From: an uncultured Clostridium sp.
GTDB taxonomy: Bacteria; Bacillota; Clostridia; Lachnospirales; Lachnospiraceae
DNA length: 64,000 bases
NCBI GenBank assembly: GCA_947644195.1
Contig: CANRZB010000009.1
Span: forward strand, 1-64,000
Reading direction: 5' to 3'
Shown here one piece after another: positions 44,634 through 51,392 of the stretch (its first letter is position 1; every line of letters starts with the position of its first letter). The position numbers and the translations under genes were made by a program. A model generated the notes under the pieces. It saw nothing but the letters and a program-made list of their open reading frames with translations, made no database searches and had not been told where the DNA came from.

Positions 44634-45182
44634 ATGGAACATTTACCAAAGTTGGAACATCTGAACCGGGAGGATTTCCGTCGGGAATCCAGGTTGGCTG
44701 TCAGGATGGAAAGACGGATGGAGCGGGGGAATCTTTCTTTGCTGCTGGCGACGCTTCTTCCTTTTCTATGTCTGGTATTTCTGCCGAATTTATCCGGGAT
44801 AGCTTTAGCAGGATTTGTGTTGTATGAAGTAGCATTAGTGGCGGGCGTTGCCTGGGGGACGAAACAGTTTTACCGTTTGTACAGCCTGCCAGGACGTTTT
44901 TACCATTCGAGGACACATTATCTTTTCCCGTTTCTGTATGGCCTGGTGGCTGCTTTGATGGTTCTGTTTCCTTCCATGGGATTTGTGGTGGTTTTGCTTT
45001 GGTGTGGGATTCTGGTGGGAAATTTGTTGCTGCGTATGCTCCGAAGGGAGCGGGAACAGATCTGGCAAGAGATGATGATTGAATTTGCGATGGCTGTCCG
45101 GGTGGCCTATCCAATTTGTCTGGCAGTCTGGCTGATTCTTGCTGTTGTGACAACGGTTATTTTGCAGATGGGAGGCGTTTGA
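44634..45182 (+). CDS. unknown membrane protein
   Basis: Not recognised. 182 residues: an N-terminal charged, Arg-rich helix (EHLPKLEHLNREDFRRESRLAVRMERRMERG), then four hydrophobic segments at about 34-78, 100-125 and 150-178. No motif suggests an enzyme. AGAGAGGA precedes the ATG at 44634. It lies between the antiporter and the split membrane gene and probably shares their transcript. Confidence 0.65.
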   Translation: MEHLPKLEHLNREDFRRESRLAVRMERRMERGNLSLLLATLLPFLCLVFLPNLSGIALAGFVLYEVALVAGVAWGTKQFYRLYSLPGRFYHSRTHYLFPFLYGLVAALMVLFPSMGFVVVLLWCGILVGNLLLRMLRREREQIWQEMMIEFAMAVRVAYPICLAVWLILAVVTTVILQMGGV

Positions 45183-45209
45183 TGCTACAAAAGAGAAGGA
45201 GAGAAAAAA

Positions 45210-45704
45210 ATGGGAAATCAAATATGGGATGACAGGAAAGAAAGCGAAAGTTTTGAAGAGTTTCAAAAATATCAAAGTTTTGATCCTTTTGAGGGCTTTG
45301 AGGATGAAATTCCAGATCAGAAGGGTAAGGAGAATTCGGGATTGGAAACAGAAATCCTGGAGAAAAAAACGTTAGATCGTTCTGTTCCATTGTCTCAGCC
45401 CACCTCGTTTGCACCGATTGACTCCAGAAGTTTTACTCATACCGAAGCAGACTGGCAGCGCATCCAGGAGGAAGAGGCATCGGTAAATTATGTGGAACCT
45501 GCGGTATCCTGGTATGAAAAACGGGAGAAGAAGCCTCAGAATTTTTTCCGTGTTCTTTTGGCGTTTCTGGTATCTCTGTTTGCCTCAGCGATATTTGTGG
45601 TGGTAAATGTATTGGTATATAAAATTGAATATTTTTCTACCATTCAGATGATGATGACGTTGCTGCCACAAATTGCATTGTTCTATGCTTTTTTTTGTGA
45701 ATGA
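45210..45704 (+). CDS. unknown membrane protein, 5' part of a frameshifted gene
   Basis: The first 110 residues are very acidic and hydrophilic, followed by two hydrophobic segments (about 115-135 and 145-162). The frame stops after ALFYAFFCE, at a run of eight T (45689-45696). Removing one T continues smoothly as FVNDRYMTTVQGWVLILYN into the next frame, giving one protein of about 262 residues. The break may be a mutation, a sequencing error, or a site of slippage. AGGAGAG precedes the ATG. Confidence 0.6.
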   Translation: MGNQIWDDRKESESFEEFQKYQSFDPFEGFEDEIPDQKGKENSGLETEILEKKTLDRSVPLSQPTSFAPIDSRSFTHTEADWQRIQEEEASVNYVEPAVSWYEKREKKPQNFFRVLLAFLVSLFASAIFVVVNVLVYKIEYFSTIQMMMTLLPQIALFYAFFCE

Positions 45705-45711
45705 CAGATAT

Positions 45712-45999
45712 ATGACAACAGTGCAGGGATGGGTGCTTATACTATACAATGCGATACTGTCTTTTCTTATGTTTTATGCAGTGTTGGCGTATAATATACA
45801 AAAGGAGTATCCGGTTTTCACTTTTCAGGAGGCATGGAGAGCTGCGGATGTGATGAGACATATATCAGGAGCTAAAAAAATGTATTACATCCATTTCTTT
45901 TGTATCTTTGTCTTTGATTCTTTGATTGGAATTCCATTTGGTCTGTCGGGGATCCGGGGCTATGAATGGGATTGGGCAAAAAAGCGAAGAAGTTGGTAA
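45712..45999 (+). pseudogene. 3' part of the frameshifted membrane gene
   Basis: Continuation of the preceding gene in the next frame, with two more hydrophobic segments and a short basic tail. No ribosome site precedes the ATG at 45712 or the in-frame codons upstream, so separate translation is unlikely. It ends 49 bases before the zinc-ribbon gene. Confidence 0.55.
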
Positions 46000-46048
46000 G
46001 CAGATCCCATGAGGATCATATGATAGCAATGAGAGGATAGGTTTCCAT

Positions 46049-46303
46049 ATGTTAGTTGTATTCGGTACGAGAGTGTTTAAGAAAAAGCTGGGACATTCCA
46101 GAGAATTAATACATTGTGAGAATTGTAAGTATTCTACACATTGGGAATATCTCCGACGGAGAAACTGGCTTGCGCTATATTATATTCCATTGATTCCTCT
46201 GCCTTCCAAGGAAGTATTTTGCTGCCCGGAATGTGGTTTTGGTGTTCAGGTTGACCAGGGAAATCAGCATAAGATACTGCCAATGATTAATTTTAAAGAG
46301 TAG
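46049..46303 (+). CDS. small zinc-ribbon protein
   Basis: An 84-residue protein with two cysteine pairs, CENC near residue 23 and CPEC near residue 59, typical of a zinc-ribbon fold. The spacer is hydrophobic (WLALYYIPLIPLPSKEVF). Similar small zinc-ribbon proteins of unknown role are common in Firmicutes. The ribosome site GAGAGGA is moderate. Confidence 0.7.
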   Translation: MLVVFGTRVFKKKLGHSRELIHCENCKYSTHWEYLRRRNWLALYYIPLIPLPSKEVFCCPECGFGVQVDQGNQHKILPMINFKE

Positions 46304-46328
46304 TAGATAAAATAGTAAAGATTGAGGC

Positions 46329-46357
46329 TTGAAAAATGGAGTCGTTTTTTATACAAT
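46329..46357 (+). promoter_or_regulatory. promoter of the D-lyxose isomerase-like gene
   Basis: TTGAAA (46329-46334) and TACAAT (46352-46357) with 17 bases between, followed by a small TTCCTG/CAGGAA hairpin and the ribosome site. Confidence 0.6.
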
Positions 46358-46421
46358 AAAGTTAGATAATTATGGATCGGATTCCTGATATTTCAGGAAA
46401 ATGCAAAAGGGGGGAACAGAT

Positions 46422-47102
46422 GTGAAACGAAGTGAAATTAATGCGGCGATCCGGCGTATGGAGCAACTGGCGCAGGAATATCGTTTTGCATTGCCGCCGT
46501 TTTGTCACTGGACGCCCTCTGACTGGCAGGAAAAGGATGCAGAATATGATGAGATCCGGGATAATATGTTGGGATGGGATATCACGGATTACGGGAGCGG
46601 AGATTTCAGGAAAGTTGGATTTGCCTTGATAACCCTTCGGAATGGAAATCAGAATAACCCCAAATACCAGAAAGTATATGCGGAAAAACTTCTGATGCTA
46701 GAGGAAGGGCAACATTCCCCAATGCATTTTCATTGGAAGAAATCGGAGGATATTATTAATCGAGGCGGTGGAACCTTACTGATTCATGTTTACAATGATG
46801 ATGGAAACGGGGAACTGGATACCACGGAAGTGTGTGTGAATCAAGATGGCCGTTCCTATTCTGTTCCAGCAGGAACAGCCGTGGAATTGCATCCGGGGGA
46901 GAGCATTACGCTGTGGCCGCATCAATATCATGACTTTGATGTGAAGCCGGGGACAGGAGCCGTTTTGATCGGGGAAGTATCGATGTGTAATGATGATACC
47001 GCAGATAACCGTTTTTATGAAACGGTCGGTCGTTTTCCGGAAATAGAGGAAGACGAAGAACCTTATCGTCTTTTATGTTTTGAGTATCCTGAGGGAAGAT
47101 AG
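46422..47102 (+). CDS. D-lyxose ketol-isomerase family cupin protein
   Basis: Probably interconverts D-lyxose and D-xylulose (or D-mannose and D-fructose). 226 residues with the family start KRSEINAAIRRM. The metal-binding cupin motif is PMHFHWKKSEDIINRGGGTL near residue 95-114, and a late histidine lies in WPHQYHDF near residue 168. The GTG at 46422 has AAGGGGGG upstream and fits the family better than the ATG-like opening at 46401. No sugar transporter or kinase is next to it, so the natural substrate is unclear. Confidence 0.85.
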   Translation: MKRSEINAAIRRMEQLAQEYRFALPPFCHWTPSDWQEKDAEYDEIRDNMLGWDITDYGSGDFRKVGFALITLRNGNQNNPKYQKVYAEKLLMLEEGQHSPMHFHWKKSEDIINRGGGTLLIHVYNDDGNGELDTTEVCVNQDGRSYSVPAGTAVELHPGESITLWPHQYHDFDVKPGTGAVLIGEVSMCNDDTADNRFYETVGRFPEIEEDEEPYRLLCFEYPEGR

Positions 47103-47111
47103 GAGGTGCCT

Positions 47112-47840
47112 ATGGCGATTAGTACAGTAGGGGGATTATCCCAGGGAATTCGTTACGATACCGCTGCAGAACAGACGGATTCAAAGGTTGAGAAATATGA
47201 GCAGACGTTGCAGCAGCTCAAGCAGAATCTAAAACGTACGGAGAAGGATGTGGAGCTGCCAGAGAGTGAGAGGCAGAAGAAAGAGCAGGAGATCCAGGCC
47301 AAGATTGAGGAGATTAACCGTCAAAAGCGGCTGGCAGAGTTAGAGGAAGAACAGGCGAAAGAAGAAAAAAAGAAAGAGCAGATGCAGTCGGGATCTGCAG
47401 TGCAGACGGAGGGTACGCAGGAGGTCAGTTCTGCCAACCAGAAAATGGAACAGCGCCAGGAGCGAGAACGGGAAGAAATGCTGGAGTCTCCGATGATGTC
47501 GGCTGGCCAGATGGAGTCGGTGGTAATTGGGGATACCGCTGTGAAACAGGCAAGAGAACAGCAGAGTACCATACAAGACCTTGAAAACCGTATTCGAGTG
47601 CTGGGAGGCGAGATTCAGATGGACCAGAGCCGCGGTGGTTCAGCGAAAGCGAAAGAAGCGGAGCGGGACGATCTGGAGCAGCGTGTGAATCAGGCCAGGG
47701 AGAGTACGGCAAAACGTTTGGGAAATGAGTACCGAAGAGCCGAGGAAAGAAAGGTAGAGGAGGAACAGCAGAAGACGAACTATCGTTTTATCCAAAGCCA
47801 AAAGGATACGGCATTACCAAATTTTCAAATTTCCATTTAA
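47112..47840 (+). CDS. coiled-coil protein of unknown function
   Basis: A 242-residue cytoplasmic protein of Glu, Gln, Lys and Arg, predicted as almost continuous coiled coil from residue 20 to 90 and 150 to 230, with a Ser/Gln-rich break between. No signal or membrane segment. AGGAGG precedes the ATG at 47112. It follows the isomerase gene by nine bases, so they share a transcript. It superficially resembles FlxA-like or scaffolding proteins, but this may be only composition. Confidence 0.6.
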   Translation: MAISTVGGLSQGIRYDTAAEQTDSKVEKYEQTLQQLKQNLKRTEKDVELPESERQKKEQEIQAKIEEINRQKRLAELEEEQAKEEKKKEQMQSGSAVQTEGTQEVSSANQKMEQRQEREREEMLESPMMSAGQMESVVIGDTAVKQAREQQSTIQDLENRIRVLGGEIQMDQSRGGSAKAKEAERDDLEQRVNQARESTAKRLGNEYRRAEERKVEEEQQKTNYRFIQSQKDTALPNFQISI

Positions 47841-47852
47841 GTTTTTATGTGG

Positions 47853-47887
47853 CAAGAGTTTCGCTCAGCGAAGCTCTTGTTTTTTTT
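47853..47887 (+). terminator. terminator of the isomerase/coiled-coil operon
   Basis: CAAGAG-T-TTCGC, loop TCA, GCGAA-G-CTCTTG followed by eight T. The T run ends inside the first CIRCE element. Confidence 0.85.
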
Positions 47888-47912
47888 AGCACTCTTTGAC
47901 AAAGAGTGCTAA
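47886..47912. promoter_or_regulatory. CIRCE operator, perfect copy
   Basis: TTAGCACTC-N9-GAGTGCTAA, an exact match to the consensus site of the heat-shock repressor HrcA. It lies nine bases upstream of the htpG -35 hexamer. Confidence 0.92.
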
Positions 47913-47920
47913 AATTATGC

Positions 47921-47949
47921 TTGACATTTTTCGATTCAAAGGGTATAGT
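47921..47949 (+). promoter_or_regulatory. promoter of htpG
   Basis: TTGACA (47921-47926) and TATAGT (47944-47949) at exactly 17 bases. It sits between two CIRCE-like operators. Confidence 0.85.
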
Positions 47950-47965
47950 ATCTCTTAGATATTTA

Positions 47966-47992
47966 TTGGCAGTCTATTAGATTGAGTGCTAA
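47966..47992. promoter_or_regulatory. second, degenerate CIRCE operator
   Basis: TTGGCAGTC-N9-GAGTGCTAA. The right half is perfect and the left half matches the consensus at seven of nine positions, with the right spacing. It lies just downstream of the htpG promoter. The same stretch also forms TTAGATTG...CAATCTAA, an overlapping perfect dyad. Confidence 0.7.
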
Positions 47993-48042
47993 CAATCTAA
48001 TTGTTTAGAAATCTATATTCACAAAGAAAAGAGGTAATCGAT

Positions 48043-50145
48043 ATGCAGAGTAGAACAGGAAGTTTGTCAATTGAATCTGAGAATATGTTCCCGATTATTA
48101 AGAAGTGGCTGTATTCCGACCATGACATTTTTATCCGTGAGCTGATTTCAAATGGATGTGATGCCATTACCAAACTGCGAAAGTTGGAGATCATGGGCGA
48201 ATATCCGATGCCGGATGATTATAAGGCAGAGATCCAGGTGGTTGTGGATACGGAGGGAAAGAGCATTTCCTTTACGGATACTGGATTGGGTATGACGGCT
48301 GACGAGGTAGATGAGTATATTAACCAGGTTGCATTTTCCGGTGCGACGGATTTCCTGGAGAAGTACAAGGACAAGACCAATGAGGAACAAATTATTGGAC
48401 ACTTTGGTTTGGGCTTTTATTCTGCATTTATGGTAGCCGACCGGGTAGTCATTGACACGCTTTCCTATGCAGAGGGGGCAACCGCTGTGCGTTGGGAGTC
48501 TGAGGGCGGCATAAATTATGAGATGACAGATGGTACAAAGGACACGGTGGGAACGACGATTACGTTATATCTGTCTGAGGACAGCTTGGAATTTGCCAAT
48601 GAGTTCCGTGTGCGTGAGGTTTTAAATAAATATTGTTCCTTTATGCCGGTAGAGATCTTTTTATCCAAAGAGGGTGCAGAGCAGGAATTTGAGACTATTG
48701 ATGCTGCCGATGTCCGCGAGGATGATGTCGTTGTAGAAAACATTGTTGAGGAGGCCAAGACAGAGGAACGGGAAAATGAAGATGGAGAAAAAGAGATCGT
48801 TGAGGTATCTCCTCGCCAGGAAAAGGCGAAGATCCATAAACGTCCGGTTTCTATCAGTGATATCCATCCATTGTGGATGAAACATCCGAATGACTGTACA
48901 GAGGAGGAATATAAGGAATTTTACCGCAAGGTGTTCCAGGATTATAAGGAGCCATTATTCTGGATCCATCTGAATATGGATTATCCGTTTAACCTCAAGG
49001 GAATTCTGTATTTCCCAAAGGTAAATACAGAGTATGACAATCTGGAGGGAGTGATTAAGCTTTATAATAACCAGGTATTCATTGCTGACAATATTAAGGA
49101 AGTAATCCCCGAATTTTTGATGTTGTTAAAGGGTGTGATTGATTGCCCGGATCTTCCGTTAAATGTATCCCGGAGCGCATTGCAGAACGATGGTTTTGTG
49201 AAAAAGATTTCCGATTATATTACCAAGAAAGTGGCTGACAAGCTTTCCGGCATGTTCAAGGTAGAGCGGGAAGATTATGAAAAATACTGGGAAGATATCA
49301 GCCCGTTTATTAAATATGGCTGCTTAAAGGATGATAAGTTCCGGGATAAGATGTCTGACTATATTATCTTTAAAAACCTGGATGAAAAATATATTACGCT
49401 GCCGGATTATATTGAAGCAGTGAAAGGTGCAGAGGGAACGGATGCTTCCGATGGACAGGAAGATGCGGATACACAGGATCCTAAGGAGGAAGTCGTGGAA
49501 ACTGCAGATGCAGGAGACAGCGCTGCCGAAGAAGAGGAAAAGAAAACGACGGTTTACTATGTGACGGATTTGCAACAACAGAGCCAGTATATTAACCTGT
49601 TCCGGGAGCAGAATATGGATGCGGTTGTCTTGACACACAGTATAGATTCTGCCTTTATCTCTCAGTTAGAGCAGGGAGACCTGCCGGTAAAATTCCAGCG
49701 TATTGATGCGGATTTGACGGAAAGTATGACCGAGGAAGAGGATGAGGAAACGTTGAAGAGTCAGACCGATCAGCTCTCCGAATTGTTCCGCACGGTACTG
49801 GGCAAGGAGGAATTGGTTGTCAAGGTACAGAAATTAAAGAATGAATCTATTTCCTCAATGATGACTTTGGCAGAGGAAACCCGCCGGATGCAGGACATGA
49901 TGAAGATGTACAGTATGGGTGGCGGTATGGATATGGGAATGTTCGGTGGAGGCGAAACGTTGGTATTGAATTCCGCTAATCCATTGGTACAGTATATCTT
50001 GGAGAATAAAGAGGGAGAGCATGTAGACATGTTCTGCAAACAGCTCTATGATTTGGCAATGCTTGCCCATAAACCTTTACCTGCAGAGGAAATGACTGAT
50101 TTTGTCGCACGCAGTAATGAGATCATGATGTTGTTGACGAAATAA
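48043..50145 (+). CDS. htpG: chaperone HtpG (Hsp90 family)
   Basis: ATP-dependent Hsp90 chaperone, 700 residues after choosing the ATG at 48043 (AGAGGT upstream); the frame is open to 48001. The GHKL ATPase domain has IRELISNGCDAITKL, DTGLGMT and GHFGLGFYSAFMVAD. The middle domain has LYFPKVN and PLNVSRSALQND. An acidic, poorly ordered insert lies near residue 470-500 (DASDGQEDADTQDPKEE), so the protein is longer than E. coli HtpG. Two CIRCE-like sites imply HrcA control, unlike Bacillus subtilis htpG, which is not in the HrcA regulon. Confidence 0.96.
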   Translation: MQSRTGSLSIESENMFPIIKKWLYSDHDIFIRELISNGCDAITKLRKLEIMGEYPMPDDYKAEIQVVVDTEGKSISFTDTGLGMTADEVDEYINQVAFSGATDFLEKYKDKTNEEQIIGHFGLGFYSAFMVADRVVIDTLSYAEGATAVRWESEGGINYEMTDGTKDTVGTTITLYLSEDSLEFANEFRVREVLNKYCSFMPVEIFLSKEGAEQEFETIDAADVREDDVVVENIVEEAKTEERENEDGEKEIVEVSPRQEKAKIHKRPVSISDIHPLWMKHPNDCTEEEYKEFYRKVFQDYKEPLFWIHLNMDYPFNLKGILYFPKVNTEYDNLEGVIKLYNNQVFIADNIKEVIPEFLMLLKGVIDCPDLPLNVSRSALQNDGFVKKISDYITKKVADKLSGMFKVEREDYEKYWEDISPFIKYGCLKDDKFRDKMSDYIIFKNLDEKYITLPDYIEAVKGAEGTDASDGQEDADTQDPKEEVVETADAGDSAAEEEEKKTTVYYVTDLQQQSQYINLFREQNMDAVVLTHSIDSAFISQLEQGDLPVKFQRIDADLTESMTEEEDEETLKSQTDQLSELFRTVLGKEELVVKVQKLKNESISSMMTLAEETRRMQDMMKMYSMGGGMDMGMFGGGETLVLNSANPLVQYILENKEGEHVDMFCKQLYDLAMLAHKPLPAEEMTDFVARSNEIMMLLTK

Positions 50146-50162
50146 CAGGAAGTTTTTATGTG

Positions 50163-50204
50163 ATATGATAGGAAGCATCCCATATGGGGTGCTTTCTATC
50201 ATAT
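50163..50204 (+). terminator. hairpin downstream of htpG
   Basis: ATATGATAG...GCA-T-CCCATATGGG-G-TGC...CTATCATAT, a long interrupted stem with no T run after it. Probably the htpG transcript end, possibly with extra RNA function. Confidence 0.55.
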
Positions 50205-50279
50205 GCAGGTATTGCCGTATGTATATCAATCTGCGGAAAAAAGGTCTGTGGAAAAAACGGAAACGCAACGATAAATTAA

Positions 50280-50308
50280 TTGACAGTTCGATATTCTCAT
50301 GTTAGAAT
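50280..50308 (+). promoter_or_regulatory. promoter of mntP and its riboswitch
   Basis: TTGACA (50280-50285) and TAGAAT (50303-50308) separated by 17 bases, ending about 18 bases before the riboswitch P1 stem. Confidence 0.75.
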
Positions 50309-50325
50309 ATTGCTTACAAAATTTT

Positions 50326-50443
50326 CATGAGGGAGTAGCATGCGTATATCGTAGCAAGTCAACATGCTGACCATTTGGTCTGGCTTGTTTTAAATTGCGA
50401 GACTCATGTATAGCAGAAACTATACATGAAGTCTGTATTTTTT
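50326..50443 (+). promoter_or_regulatory. manganese riboswitch (yybP-ykoY type) with terminator
   Basis: The conserved GGGAGTAGC near 50331-50340 and GCGAGACT at 50397-50404 are the hallmark of this aptamer. P1 pairs CATGAG (50326-50331) with CTCATG (50403-50408). The overlapping bases AGACT-CATGTATAG pair with CTATACATG-A-AGTCT (to 50434), followed by seven T, so aptamer P1 and the terminator stem exclude each other. Binding of Mn2+ would hold the aptamer and let transcription continue into mntP, as known for this family. The assignment is from sequence pattern. Confidence 0.85.
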
Positions 50444-50452
50444 TAGAGAGAT

Positions 50453-50487
50453 CCAAGTATAGTTTATGACTGTACTTGGTTTTTTTG
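50453..50487 (+). terminator. second terminator in the mntP leader
   Basis: CCAAGTA (50453-50459) and TACTTGG (50473-50479) with a 13-base loop and eight T. It lies about 10 bases after the riboswitch terminator, giving tandem terminators before mntP. Confidence 0.75.
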
Positions 50488-50539
50488 TTATCTGAGTTTC
50501 TTGGAGCTTTAACCAGGTAAAAAGGAGGAGGAGAGAACG

Positions 50540-51124
50540 ATGGAATGGAGCGTTGTATTTTTTCTGAACAGTGCATTGTTGGGGGTAGGGCTGGCGATGG
50601 ATGCGTTTTCGATATCGCTTGCCAATGGTTTAAATGAGCAGTCGATGCGCAGGAAAAAGATGTGTGGGGTTGCGGGAGTTTTTGCATTTTTTCAGGCATT
50701 GATGCCAATGATTGGGTGGATCTGTGTGCATACGGTCATTCAATATTTTGAGCGATTTGAAAAATTTATTCCATGGATTGGATTTACATTACTGCTTTTG
50801 ATTGGCGGTAAAATGTTGTTGGACGGCATCCGGAGCAAACAGGAGGATGCGGAGAAAGTCAAATTGGGTATTCTAGCTCTTTTGGTTCAGGGAATTGCGA
50901 CTTCAATTGATGCATTATCAGTGGGATTTACAATTGCGGAATACGGTTTCCTCATGGCGTTGGTGTGTGCACTGATCATTGCCATCGTCACTTTTTTCAT
51001 CAGTATGTTGGGATTAATGATTGGCAAGAGGTTTGGAACAAAATTCTCAGACAAGGCAACCATATTTGGAGGTGTGATCCTGAACTTAATTGGTTTTGAA
51101 ATACTGCTCACAGAAATTATCTGA
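50540..51124 (+). CDS. mntP: manganese efflux pump MntP
   Basis: A 194-residue membrane exporter of Mn2+, six helices in two repeats. The motifs GLAMDAFSISLANGL near residue 18 and GIATSIDALSVGFT near residue 120 contain the conserved aspartates of the metal path. AAAGGAGG precedes the ATG. The upstream manganese riboswitch is the usual control. It is monocistronic. Confidence 0.93.
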   Translation: MEWSVVFFLNSALLGVGLAMDAFSISLANGLNEQSMRRKKMCGVAGVFAFFQALMPMIGWICVHTVIQYFERFEKFIPWIGFTLLLLIGGKMLLDGIRSKQEDAEKVKLGILALLVQGIATSIDALSVGFTIAEYGFLMALVCALIIAIVTFFISMLGLMIGKRFGTKFSDKATIFGGVILNLIGFEILLTEII

Positions 51125-51237
51125 CAGTGTATGTCTGAAACAGCATGATCGAACCACTGCTTCCAGTCTAAATTTACGTTCTTGGATACGCATAATGAGG
51201 GCTTCGAAAAAGTTTATAAAAAAATGTAAAAAAAAGA

Positions 51238-51252
51238 TTGACTACTGGTCAT
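51238..51252. promoter_or_regulatory. TetR-type operator O1
   Basis: TTGACTACTGGTCAT, an imperfect 15-base palindrome. It differs from O2 by two bases (T for A at the first position and G for A in the centre). It covers the -35 of the MMPL promoter. Confidence 0.65.
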
Positions 51253-51266
51253 TTTTGGTGTATGAT
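51238..51266 (+). promoter_or_regulatory. promoter of the MMPL operon
   Basis: TTGACT (51238-51243) and TATGAT (51261-51266) with 17 bases between. The -35 lies within the first operator palindrome. The leader to the MMPL start is about 120 bases. Confidence 0.8.
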
Positions 51267-51283
51267 ACTTTTCAACAGAAAAA

Positions 51284-51298
51284 ATGACTAGTAGTCAT
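51284..51298. promoter_or_regulatory. TetR-type operator O2
   Basis: ATGACTA-G-TAGTCAT, a perfect 15-base palindrome 18 bases after the -10. Each operator is flanked by a run of T or A so that together they form a near-perfect inverted pair. The likely ligand is the TetR regulator encoded at 56056. Confidence 0.7.
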
Positions 51299-51392
51299 TT
51301 TTGAAGTGAAGGGAGTTTCCTATAGGATTCCCTGTTATTTCTCCTTTCGGGGAGGGTCACAGTTAAAGAAATGATAAGGAGTGTGAAACGGA

